Assembly: GCA_023230175.1 (NCBI GenBank)
Contig: JALNXV010000140.1
Location: 1-8,542, forward strand
DNA: 8,542 nucleotides
Reading direction: 5' to 3'
Source of the DNA: Candidatus Cloacimonadota bacterium
GTDB lineage: Bacteria > Cloacimonadota > Cloacimonadia > Cloacimonadales > WRIO01
A program made the translations under genes and the position numbers. Of the stretch, positions 1 to 6,161 are shown piece by piece (within the stretch, counting starts at the first letter, position 1; every line of letters starts with the position of its first letter). Under the pieces are notes generated by a model. That model saw only the letters and a list, made by a program, of their open reading frames with translations, was not told where the DNA came from and made no database searches.

Positions 1-53
1 CAAGCAAGGATGCTCACACAACAATATTATTCAACAGCCTTAATTAGTTTTTT

Positions 54-88
54 AAAAAAAATAAGGGTAGTTGATTAACTACCCTTAT
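54..88 (-). terminator. Rho-independent terminator after mce, possibly bidirectional
   Basis: Bases 61-72 and 77-88 are perfect 12-bp inverted arms around a 4-base loop. Read on the minus strand, the hairpin is followed directly by seven T (complement of A54-A60), which is the classic intrinsic terminator layout. It sits about 20 bases after the mce stop codon and so closes the kor-mce operon. On the plus strand a run of seven T occurs at 96-102, seven bases after the stem, so it might also stop a convergent transcript entering from the left edge; that direction is weaker. Confidence 0.9.
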
Positions 89-108
89 AGATGACTTTTT
101 TTATATAT

Positions 109-510
109 TTAGTGTTTTTCTTTACAAAGTTCTAATAGTACGCCATTAGTGGATTTTGGGTGTAAAAAGGCAATGTCGGCACCATGAGCACCGGGTCTTG
201 GCTCTTTATCAATCAAAACAATCTCTTGTTTTTCTGCTTCTGATAAGGCTTTAGGTAAATCATCAACTGCAAGAGCAATATGTTGAATGCCTTCACCTTT
301 TTTCTCAATAAATTTTGCTATTGGGCTATCTTCTGAAGTTGCAGAGAGAAGTTCTATTCTTGTGTCGCCAATTGGAATAAAGGCAACTTTAACTTTTTGA
401 GAAGGAACTACTTCATAAGCTTCAACTTGTAAACCTAACTTTTCATAAAATTTAACAGCTTCATCTAAGTTTTTTACTGCAATACCGATATGACTTATTT
501 TTTTTATCAT
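109..510 (-). CDS. mce: Methylmalonyl-CoA epimerase (VOC superfamily)
   Basis: The 133-residue product has the usual length of a single-unit bacterial methylmalonyl-CoA epimerase, a cytosolic metal enzyme that interconverts the (2R) and (2S) forms of methylmalonyl-CoA. Two beta-alpha-beta-beta-beta (VOC/glyoxalase) halves are visible. The first starts with [10 protein letters not shown] near residue 7 and the second with [11 protein letters not shown] near residue 77. The likely metal ligands are H7, H77 and E127 (in LLEL), with E53 (in RIELL) at the fourth position. The C-terminal signature RPGAHG...[14 protein letters not shown] is typical of this family rather than of lactoylglutathione lyases. 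The gene starts 7 bases after korC, and a GAGG ribosome binding site overlaps the korC stop region, so it is the last gene of the kor operon. Its substrate pathway meets Kor at succinyl-CoA. No mutase or carboxylase gene is in view. The family call is firm and the exact substrate is inferred from family and context. Confidence 0.9.
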   Translation of the reverse strand: MIKKISHIGIAVKNLDEAVKFYEKLGLQVEAYEVVPSQKVKVAFIPIGDTRIELLSATSEDSPIAKFIEKKGEGIQHIALAVDDLPKALSEAEKQEIVLIDKEPRPGAHGADIAFLHPKSTNGVLLELCKEKH

Positions 511-517
511 AACAACC

Positions 518-1075
518 TCAATTTAATGATTTATCGGCTATTTCAAAACCAAGTTTCATAGCTTTAAGATTTAAATCTATCAATGAAGGCTTGAGTGATT
601 CTCTGATAGCTTGTTCAAGATTTTTTTCAGTAACAACTTTTGATAAATGAACTAAACAAGAAAGTGATACTATATTCATAGGCAAAACGGATCCTAATCT
701 TTCTAAACAAATGTTAGTAAGTTCTTGTTCTACAAGATTATTTATCGTCATACCGAGGTTTTTTACGAGTCCGGAGTCAATAATGAGTAAGCCGTCATCT
801 TTTAAATCATATATATATTTATCAGCTGCTTGTTGTGTTAAGGCTATGAGATAATCAAAATGCTGGGCTTCCGGGAAATAAATTTCTGTGTTTGAAATGA
901 CTACATCTGCTCGAGAAGAACCACCTCTTGATTCGGGTCCATAACTTTGAGTTTGAGTTACTTTATAACCTTCTAAGGCAGCAGCTCTCGCCAGGATAAT
1001 ACCTGCTAATATAAGACCTTGTCCACCGCTTCCGCTAAAACGAATCTCTTTTCTGAAAGTATTAGATTTTGTCAT
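518..1075 (-). CDS. korC: 2-oxoglutarate:ferredoxin oxidoreductase, gamma subunit
   Basis: This 185-residue protein is the gamma subunit (pyruvate/ketoisovalerate oxidoreductase catalytic domain family) of a 2-oxoacid:ferredoxin oxidoreductase. The family signatures are the glycine-rich FSGSGGQG at residues 13-20 and [18 protein letters not shown] at 44-61. Length and layout match the free gamma subunits of four-subunit enzymes. In two-subunit enzymes this domain is instead fused to alpha. The start codon overlaps the korB stop by four bases (ATGA), with an AAGGAGG ribosome binding site seven bases upstream inside korB. This indicates translational coupling and equal subunit supply. The product is expected to be cytosolic. 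The 2-oxoglutarate assignment rests mainly on the alpha and beta partners, because gamma subunits alone do not define the substrate. Confidence 0.9.
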   Translation of the reverse strand: MTKSNTFRKEIRFSGSGGQGLILAGIILARAAALEGYKVTQTQSYGPESRGGSSRADVVISNTEIYFPEAQHFDYLIALTQQAADKYIYDLKDDGLLIIDSGLVKNLGMTINNLVEQELTNICLERLGSVLPMNIVSLSCLVHLSKVVTEKNLEQAIRESLKPSLIDLNLKAMKLGFEIADKSLN

Positions 1076-1917
1076 TTTTTAGCCTCCTTAGTAACTTGAG
1101 TAGATTCGATTAATTTTTGATAAGAGTCTGTGTATTCAGGTCTGATTTCTTGTTTAAATATTCCTCTAATTAATTTTCCATCAAGTTTTTCGGGAGGTAA
1201 TTTTTGAGATTCTGCGATAGTAATTGTATTGTCTTTCATCCATCTTAACATATCGGCAGGAGTGCCTTTTTTGTTTAATTTACCGTAAATTACCGGACAA
1301 GAACTGACTATCTCAATAACAGAGATACCCGTATGTTCAATACCTTGTTTAATAACTTTTTGAGTTTCCATTGTATGGAAAGCAGTAGTTCTTGCAACAA
1401 ATGTTGCTCCGGCTCCAAGAGCAAGATTACAAATATCAAATACCGGGTCAATATTTCCGTAGGGAGTTGTTGTTGCTTTTGCTCCTGTAGGAGTTGTAGG
1501 GGAATATTGTCCACCTGTCATACCATAAATATTGTTATTTAATATTAATATTGTTAAATTAATATTTCTACGACAAGCATGGATAAAATGATTTCCACCA
1601 ATTGCTGTAGCATCACCGTCACCGGTTACAACTAATACATTTTGTTCAGGTTTGAATAGTTTTACACCGGTTGCAAAGGCTATCGCCCTGCCATGTATCG
1701 AATGACATGTATTAAAATCTGCATATACCGGCATTCTACTTGAGCAACCTATGCCGGAAATCATTGTCACATCATCTTTTGCTAAGTTTAATTCTGCAAC
1801 TGCACGAATTGTAGAACCTAATACTATACCATGACTACATCCTGCACACCAAACATGAGGAAACTTTTTATTATGTCTAAGATGCTGATGAATAATTTTT
1901 TGAGGTATATTTGCCAT
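1072..1917 (-). CDS. korB: 2-oxoglutarate:ferredoxin oxidoreductase, beta (TPP-binding) subunit
   Basis: The 281-residue beta subunit carries the thiamine diphosphate site and the proximal iron-sulfur cluster of a 2-oxoacid:ferredoxin oxidoreductase. The TPP/Mg motif is GDGDATAIGGNH at residues 99-110, followed by the metal-binding NNNIYGMTGGQ at 127-137. Candidate [4Fe-4S] ligands are C24 and C27 (WCAGC), C58 (GIGCSS) and C207 (SSCP), the pattern known for this subunit. The first cysteine pair is followed by serine (CAGCS) where many relatives have glycine, a minor variant. The YADF...HGRAIAFATG and SPTTPTGAKATTTPYGN stretches resemble KorB-type enzymes more than pyruvate enzymes. The gene starts one base after korA, and its GGAGG ribosome binding site at 1927-1931 lies inside the korA 3' end. 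It is a core gene of the korDABC operon. Confidence 0.93.
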   Translation of the reverse strand: MANIPQKIIHQHLRHNKKFPHVWCAGCSHGIVLGSTIRAVAELNLAKDDVTMISGIGCSSRMPVYADFNTCHSIHGRAIAFATGVKLFKPEQNVLVVTGDGDATAIGGNHFIHACRRNINLTILILNNNIYGMTGGQYSPTTPTGAKATTTPYGNIDPVFDICNLALGAGATFVARTTAFHTMETQKVIKQGIEHTGISVIEIVSSCPVIYGKLNKKGTPADMLRWMKDNTITIAESQKLPPEKLDGKLIRGIFKQEIRPEYTDSYQKLIESTQVTKEAKK

Positions 1918-1918
1918 T

Positions 1919-3103
1919 TTAGTTTGCCTCCTTTATTGCTCTTAAAATATCTGCAGGTGTTATGATTTCACCATCTACTCTTTGTACAGGAACAAGTGAG
2001 CTGTCAGTTTTGGTTCGAGTTAATCTTTCTATCTCACGATATAATTGACCTTCATTAAGCTCAGGCACGATTACAGCTTCAACATCTCTTAATACTTTTT
2101 TAACTGCATCATCAGGGAAAGGCCATATTGTTAAAGGTCTTAACAATCCAACTTCGATGCCTTCTGCTCTTGCCATATTAACAGCTGCCTTAGCTGAACG
2201 AGCACATATACCCGCTGCAAATACTGCTATTTTAGCATTTTCCATTTTATAGCTTTCGATTTGAACTAAATCTCTAATATTATGAACAATTTTCTTCTTG
2301 AGTCTTGCCATCATAGTTGCTACTTCACTACTTTTATTTGTAGGGAAACCAAGACTGTCATGAGCAAGTCCGGTTACATGAAAACGATAACCTTCACCGT
2401 AACTTGCAAGAGGTGATGGATATTTTTGATTTTCGTCATAATGCTTATACCATTCCGGCGGAACGGTTGGTTTTAAACGATGAATTATTCTCAATGTTGA
2501 AGGGTCAGGTAAAACTACAGCTTCACGCATATGACCAAGAACTTCATCTAAAAGTAAAGTTACACAAGTTCTGTACTTTTCAGAAAGATTAAAAGCTCTT
2601 ATGGTTAATTCATAGGCTTCTTTAACTGTATGTGGGTATAAAACAATTGCCGGTGCGTCACCATGACTACCCCAGCGTGATTGTTGGATATCGCCCTGAG
2701 AAGGTTTTGTAGGTAAACCTGTACTTGGTCCACCACGTTGTACATCAACTACTACACAAGGAGTTTCAGCAATCTTTGCATAACCGATAGCTTCTTGCAT
2801 TAATGAAAAACCCGGACCGGAAGTAGCTGTCATAGCTTTAGCTCCGGCTAATGATGCTCCTATAACAGAACATATACTGGCAATTTCGTCTTCCATTTGA
2901 ATAAATTTACCGCCTCTTTTTGGCAATTCTTCACTCAAAATTTCTGCAATTTCTGTGGAAGGTGTGATTGGATAACCACCAAAGAAATTTACTCCGGCTG
3001 CTAATGCCCCAAGAGCTATAGCTTGATTACCTTGTAAAAGAACTGATTTTTTTTCAGTGGTTTCTTTCACTTCTTTTTGTTTCTTTTCTTGTACTTTTTC
3101 CAT
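1919..3103 (-). CDS. korA: 2-oxoglutarate:ferredoxin oxidoreductase, alpha subunit
   Basis: The 394-residue alpha subunit binds the pyrimidine end of thiamine diphosphate and the 2-oxoacid. Family features include GYPITPSTE at residues 43-51, QMEDEIAS around E71 (likely the TPP-activating glutamate region), TSGPGFSLM at 94-102 and RGGPSTGLPTKPSQGD at 123-138. GYRFHVTGLAHD at 238-249 is a hallmark of the KorA/OorA (2-oxoglutarate) type. The C-terminal part (about 290-394) is the transketolase-C-like domain. Residues 1-20 form a Lys/Glu-rich extension ahead of the conserved VLLQGNQAIALGA, not obviously needed for catalysis. The start is supported by a GGGAGG ribosome binding site five bases upstream. 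The gene lies 11 bases after korD. Gene order D-A-B-C equals that of the four-subunit OorDABC enzymes of Campylobacter and Helicobacter. The product is cytosolic. Confidence 0.93.
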   Translation of the reverse strand: MEKVQEKKQKEVKETTEKKSVLLQGNQAIALGALAAGVNFFGGYPITPSTEIAEILSEELPKRGGKFIQMEDEIASICSVIGASLAGAKAMTATSGPGFSLMQEAIGYAKIAETPCVVVDVQRGGPSTGLPTKPSQGDIQQSRWGSHGDAPAIVLYPHTVKEAYELTIRAFNLSEKYRTCVTLLLDEVLGHMREAVVLPDPSTLRIIHRLKPTVPPEWYKHYDENQKYPSPLASYGEGYRFHVTGLAHDSLGFPTNKSSEVATMMARLKKKIVHNIRDLVQIESYKMENAKIAVFAAGICARSAKAAVNMARAEGIEVGLLRPLTIWPFPDDAVKKVLRDVEAVIVPELNEGQLYREIERLTRTKTDSSLVPVQRVDGEIITPADILRAIKEAN

Positions 3104-3114
3104 ATCAGCCTCCC

Positions 3115-3417
3115 TTAACGCTTAGCCCCTGTAATCGCAAAGTCAGGGCAAAGACGATCACAAGTTTCACAATGAATACATTTGTCCGGGAACTCAACAA
3201 ACGGAGATCCATCTGCTTTTCGACCTAAACATTTTGTAGGACAAAAAGCAACACAAATACCGCATTTTTTACACCATTCGTAATAAATAAATACAGGTGA
3301 TTTTTTATAATCACCACTTTCTTTTTCTTCGGTGATTTCAACCTCTGTCAGGTTGGTTGTTTCATCACCATCTTGAATTATCATCCCGTCTCGGGATTTG
3401 ACAGCCTTTTTGGACAT
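3115..3417 (-). CDS. korD: 2-oxoglutarate:ferredoxin oxidoreductase, delta (2[4Fe-4S] ferredoxin) subunit
   Basis: This is a small ferredoxin-like subunit that relays electrons from the KorB cluster to free ferredoxin. It contains two complete cluster motifs: C49-x2-C52-x2-C55-x3-C59-P and C80-x2-C83-x2-C86-x3-C90-P (numbering from the start chosen here). I chose the ATG at 3417 (100 residues, starting MSKK). A GGAGGAGAGG purine run ends directly before it, with the GGAGG core five bases upstream. The in-frame ATGs at 3429 and 3453 lack any ribosome binding site, and the 3429 start would place the binding site inside the gene. Residues 1-40 form an acidic, low-complexity lead before the ferredoxin fold. 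It is the first gene of the kor-mce operon and leads into korA after 11 bases. Confidence 0.9.
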   Translation of the reverse strand: MSKKAVKSRDGMIIQDGDETTNLTEVEITEEKESGDYKKSPVFIYYEWCKKCGICVAFCPTKCLGRKADGSPFVEFPDKCIHCETCDRLCPDFAITGAKR

Positions 3418-3427
3418 CCTCTCCTCC
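3418..3427 (-). promoter_or_regulatory. Strong ribosome binding site fixing the korD start
   Basis: On the minus strand this reads GGAGGAGAGG and is followed at once by the ATG at 3417. It is the strongest Shine-Dalgarno match in the spacer and decides between three in-frame ATGs. The two upstream ATGs (3429 and 3453) are preceded only by A/T-rich sequence. Confidence 0.8.
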
Positions 3428-3444
3428 ATATTTATTCTGTCTTT

Positions 3445-3480
3445 TAATACCATATTTAAAAATTATGAAAACTTTGCAAG
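3445..3480 (-). promoter_or_regulatory. Weak candidate promoter for korDABC-mce
   Basis: A minus-strand TTGCAA (3474-3479) could serve as a -35 element. The only -10-like match downstream is TATGGT after a 19-base spacer, or AATATG after 17 bases, both poor. Initiation here would leave a leader of about 25 bases before the korD ribosome binding site and start. A TAATTTTG at 3549-3556 fits the Bacteroidetes -7 consensus TAnnTTTG but has no TTG at the right distance. The region is so A/T-rich that such matches arise by chance. The inference that a promoter lies somewhere in 3418-3643 is firmer than this particular site. Confidence 0.25.
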
Positions 3481-3498
3481 TATTTTATTGATTTTTCT

Positions 3499-3528
3499 AA
3501 GTTTATAATTTTTAAAAACTTATAACTT
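3499..3528. repeat. Imperfect 30-base palindrome in the spacer before korD
   Basis: The two 15-base halves (3499-3513 and 3514-3528) are reverse complements apart from one unpaired base in each arm. The sequence is almost entirely A/T. It lies about 80-110 bases upstream of the korD start and roughly 115-145 bases after the stop of the preceding gene. It could be an operator for a dimeric regulator or a weak hairpin in an mRNA leader. No T-run follows on the minus strand, so it is not a convincing terminator. Chance is a real possibility in DNA of this composition. Confidence 0.45.
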
Positions 3529-3643
3529 ACTGATTTTTTACTCATTAACAAAATTAATTATTTTTAATATATTTGATTTGGATATTTTTTAATGCAAGCT
3601 TTTTGACTTCTTTTGAAGAAAAACTGTATATTCTTGACTGATT

Positions 3644-6148
3644 TTATTTTTTCCTTATCATACTCTGAATTAAAAAACAATTATCGTTTTTTAATGTATT
3701 TAGAATATCTATACTCCTTGTGGTGTTTATGCTTTTTAAACTTCTCGCAGTAATGACTTTAGTGTATGGATTGTCTGAGTTAATATATTGTTCTAATAAA
3801 TCGATGCTTTTTGATGTTTTCATATTTCCTAAAGCTGATAAAATTGAGTTTATATTTTTATTTTCATTAAGCATATTTTCAAATGTGTCTATGAATGTTG
3901 TATCTTGAAGTTCGCCAATTATATAGATTGTATTTGATACTGCTCGAAAATGTTTATGTTTTAAGCCTAAAGATAGTTTTTCTTTTGCTTGAGATGTATT
4001 TTTAAATAGTTCAACTATTGCTCTTAATTCAAGGCCTTGTTTAGTCTTAAGTTTTTCTTTAAAAATATAATCAAAGGCTTCATTTTCTCTTGTAATTAGT
4101 GTTTCTCGGGCATTTCGTACTCTGTTTTTTGCCGAGCCGACTTCCCATTCTGAAGCAGCAGAAAAAATAACATCTATTGTTGAGAGAGAATCAACTAAGG
4201 GATCTTGAGTGTAAGTGTCTTCTATTAAATCAATTTTTTTTTCAGAAATAGCAAGAGTATCAAGCCCTAATCCATAAAAACCATTTATCCAATTAGCATT
4301 ATCATTCATTGTTTCGTTTGCGTAAGAATCATTGCCTGAAGTGTCTAAAAATAATCCAAGTCCACCTGAATATCTCGCAATATTTGCATATCCGTAAGAA
4401 TCTTTTCTTTTACGTTCGTATCTGTCATTACCTTGAACATCAAGAAACACTCCAACTGAATTTGTAAGCCCTAAACCATTTCCTCCGTCAACTGAATATG
4501 CATCATTCCCTGAACGGTCAATTAGGAAACCAACTCCATAATCATGACCTGCACCTTGTCCGGGACCAAATTTTGAATAATAATGATCATCTCCTTTTTC
4601 ATCGTATAAAAACCCTCCGGCAAGGTGAATCCCACTGCCTTGTGGGTAATAAATCGCATTATAAAAATCGTTTCCGCTTAAGTCAATTACTATACCCAAA
4701 GCTAACCAGTAGGCAACTCCTTGAGCGTAAGCTCCTGCATTATAGTTATCATTTCCGTTTTGTTCAAATATTATTCCGATACCTCCTGCCATATCCGGTC
4801 TAATGCCATATCCGAACCCTTGGCTCATACTTCTGAAATCTTCCGGAGCTAAGGGAGAATGTAAATATCTTCCACCGGAAAAGTAATTATCGCTATTATC
4901 TGATACTATTTCTGAACCATAATCTGCTAATACTCCACAAGCTAAGGGACCTGCAAATCCTTGAGATTCTTGAGTTGATGAATACCAGTCATTTCCTCCT
5001 TTATTGATAAGTAATGATATGCCAAACAATGAAGAACCTAATGACCTGCTTCCTGAAATATATTGATCATTTCCTTGTAAATCTATTGATATCAAAGAAC
5101 CGAAATTACTTGAAAAGGTGTAATCATCGCCATAATATAAATCATTACCTTGTTTATCGACGTGATAACCGATTCCGAACATTATATTAAATAGTTCCCC
5201 AATATTAGAATTTCTGTAAGTATCGTCTCCGTTATTATCTATGATTGTAAAGAAGGGATATTTATAATTAGTGGATATGTCGGTAGAATATATGTCATTT
5301 CCTCCGGGTTCATAAATAAAGAAACATTTATCAAGGTAAGTATCGTTTGAATAAGTTCCACTGATTAATCTTCCAAATTGAGTATTTAATTGATGAATTT
5401 TATTGAAATTTATATGTGATATATCACTATTTGCAAGTATATCCATACCCTTGAAATATATTTCAGATGCAAGCATTAGCATTTTGAAATCAATTTTTTT
5501 AATCAGTTCTATATAATATTCGATTTCATAATCATTGTTTGCATAAGATTTTCTGTTGAAGAATTCATTATATTTGTCATCATCTATTGAGTCACCTTTG
5601 CCCAAATAATAAATTGATTGTTCTAATTCGTGAATTTCAGATATAGAAAGACTATCAAATGCTGAATCATAATAAGGTAAAGTTTTTTCCATAACAAATT
5701 TTGCATATTGTAAAATATCTATTGGGTGTTTAGCTGTATTTAGTTTTGATGAAAAAGAATTAAGATATTCAGAAATATCAGTTTTTTCTGTTTGGTAAAC
5801 AATATCTGACATATAAGAAAAGAAAGCTATATGATTTTCTTTTAGAAATTGAGTTTTAAGGCTATCAACAAACTTTGGAAAGGTAAATGGTTTTTCCAAG
5901 GCTTCGATTACTTTTGGTATTTTAAATTCAGCTCCCGACCAGTCTTTGGGAAAGTTAACTGCACTTGTATCAAGTTTTACATCTGATAGCATTTTATTAT
6001 AAATTTGAAGTTCATCCTCAGTGATTACTCCATATAATGAAATAAAATTAATCATTAATAATAAGATTAAGAAATATAATTTATTTTTATTTAGACTTAC
6101 TTTGGTTGTAAAAGCTTTGCTCTTGAAATGGTTAATGTTTTTTTTCAT
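3644..6148 (-). CDS. Predicted exported protein with GNDxY repeats and C-terminal HEAT-like repeats
   Basis: I do not recognise this 834-residue protein as a named family. Residues 20-40 look like a signal peptide: a Lys/Asn-rich start, then a hydrophobic core ending in SLYG. Export is therefore likely, either across or into the envelope. Residues 41-275 are mixed, Tyr/Asp/Lys-rich and unrecognised. Residues 282-609 hold about twelve copies of G-[N/D]-D-x-Y, mostly 24-28 residues apart, embedded in a unit like hGhhhDxxGNDxY, then QG-x-G about ten residues on. This suggests a beta-solenoid or similar stacked fold. Residues about 656-822 form helical units of about 30 residues resembling HEAT/PBS-lyase-type repeats. 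No C-terminal type IX sorting domain, Cys/His/Met metal cluster or catalytic motif is seen. The start lies 13 bases after the copper ATPase stop, and an AAGGA ribosome binding site seven bases upstream touches that stop, so the two are likely co-transcribed. Function is unknown; a surface or envelope structural or binding role is only an inference. Confidence 0.85.
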   Translation of the reverse strand: MKKNINHFKSKAFTTKVSLNKNKLYFLILLLMINFISLYGVITEDELQIYNKMLSDVKLDTSAVNFPKDWSGAEFKIPKVIEALEKPFTFPKFVDSLKTQFLKENHIAFFSYMSDIVYQTEKTDISEYLNSFSSKLNTAKHPIDILQYAKFVMEKTLPYYDSAFDSLSISEIHELEQSIYYLGKGDSIDDDKYNEFFNRKSYANNDYEIEYYIELIKKIDFKMLMLASEIYFKGMDILANSDISHINFNKIHQLNTQFGRLISGTYSNDTYLDKCFFIYEPGGNDIYSTDISTNYKYPFFTIIDNNGDDTYRNSNIGELFNIMFGIGYHVDKQGNDLYYGDDYTFSSNFGSLISIDLQGNDQYISGSRSLGSSLFGISLLINKGGNDWYSSTQESQGFAGPLACGVLADYGSEIVSDNSDNYFSGGRYLHSPLAPEDFRSMSQGFGYGIRPDMAGGIGIIFEQNGNDNYNAGAYAQGVAYWLALGIVIDLSGNDFYNAIYYPQGSGIHLAGGFLYDEKGDDHYYSKFGPGQGAGHDYGVGFLIDRSGNDAYSVDGGNGLGLTNSVGVFLDVQGNDRYERKRKDSYGYANIARYSGGLGLFLDTSGNDSYANETMNDNANWINGFYGLGLDTLAISEKKIDLIEDTYTQDPLVDSLSTIDVIFSAASEWEVGSAKNRVRNARETLITRENEAFDYIFKEKLKTKQGLELRAIVELFKNTSQAKEKLSLGLKHKHFRAVSNTIYIIGELQDTTFIDTFENMLNENKNINSILSALGNMKTSKSIDLLEQYINSDNPYTKVITARSLKSINTTRSIDILNTLKNDNCFLIQSMIRKK
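3683..4180 (-). other. HEAT-like repeat region of the exported repeat protein
   Basis: This encodes residues about 656-822. At least three or four helical pairs of about 30 residues can be laid out, starting near 703, 734, 764 and 793. They show recurring patterns such as AVSNTIYIIGEL, SILSALGNM and VITARSLKSI, with the alternating hydrophobic pattern of HEAT or PBS-lyase repeats. Such repeats normally bind other proteins. The assignment rests on pattern reading only. Confidence 0.6.
4322..5305 (-). repeat. Array of about twelve GNDxY protein repeats
   Basis: This encodes residues 282-609. The motif begins at residues 282, 306, 333, 358, 384, 418 (degenerate SDNY), 464, 491, 518, 546, 572 and 604. 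Spacings are 24-28 residues except around the sixth unit (34 and 46) and before the last (32). Each motif is preceded by a hydrophobic strand such as GIVIDL or GVFLDV, and several are followed by QG-x-[AG]. The repeats are diverged in DNA sequence, so this is old protein repetition rather than a recent tandem DNA expansion. Confidence 0.85.
6029..6091 (-). other. Signal peptide or N-terminal membrane anchor of the repeat protein
   Basis: This encodes residues 20-40: NKNK, then about fourteen mostly Leu/Ile/Phe/Met residues, then SLYG. The charged N-region is long (about 23 residues). No lipobox cysteine follows the core, so it is not a lipoprotein signal. Cleavage after G40 is plausible, but an uncleaved anchor cannot be excluded. 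Confidence 0.7.
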
Positions 6149-6161
6149 TATACTATCCTTA

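Noticed and set aside
1..47. Possible C-terminal end of a convergent plus-strand gene
   Set aside because: Two plus frames end at stops at 43 and 47 just before the terminator, which is suggestive. Only about 14 codons are visible and no family can be recognised.
1308..1514. Minus-strand frame of 68 codons inside korB
   Set aside because: It lies in a different frame of the conserved KorB TPP-binding region, and its Gln/Leu-rich sequence is a frame artefact.
2404..2592. Short plus-strand frame inside korA, with similar ones at 1333-1542, 3720-3908 and 6021-6239
   Set aside because: All are short, lie opposite clearly conserved or well-supported genes, and show no protein features of their own.
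3602..3621. Small hairpin after the repeat-protein gene as a terminator
   Set aside because: The stem is only about four strong base pairs, and no T-run follows it on the minus strand.
4498..4803. Plus-strand open frame of 101 codons within the repeat gene
   Set aside because: It is antisense to the GNDxY array, with His/Leu-rich low-complexity sequence produced by the repeats. No domain or convincing ribosome binding site is present.
4322..5305. RTX calcium-binding repeats
   Set aside because: Single GND-x-Y cores resemble RTX, but the tandem nine-residue GGxGxDxUx pattern is missing and the period is about 27 residues.
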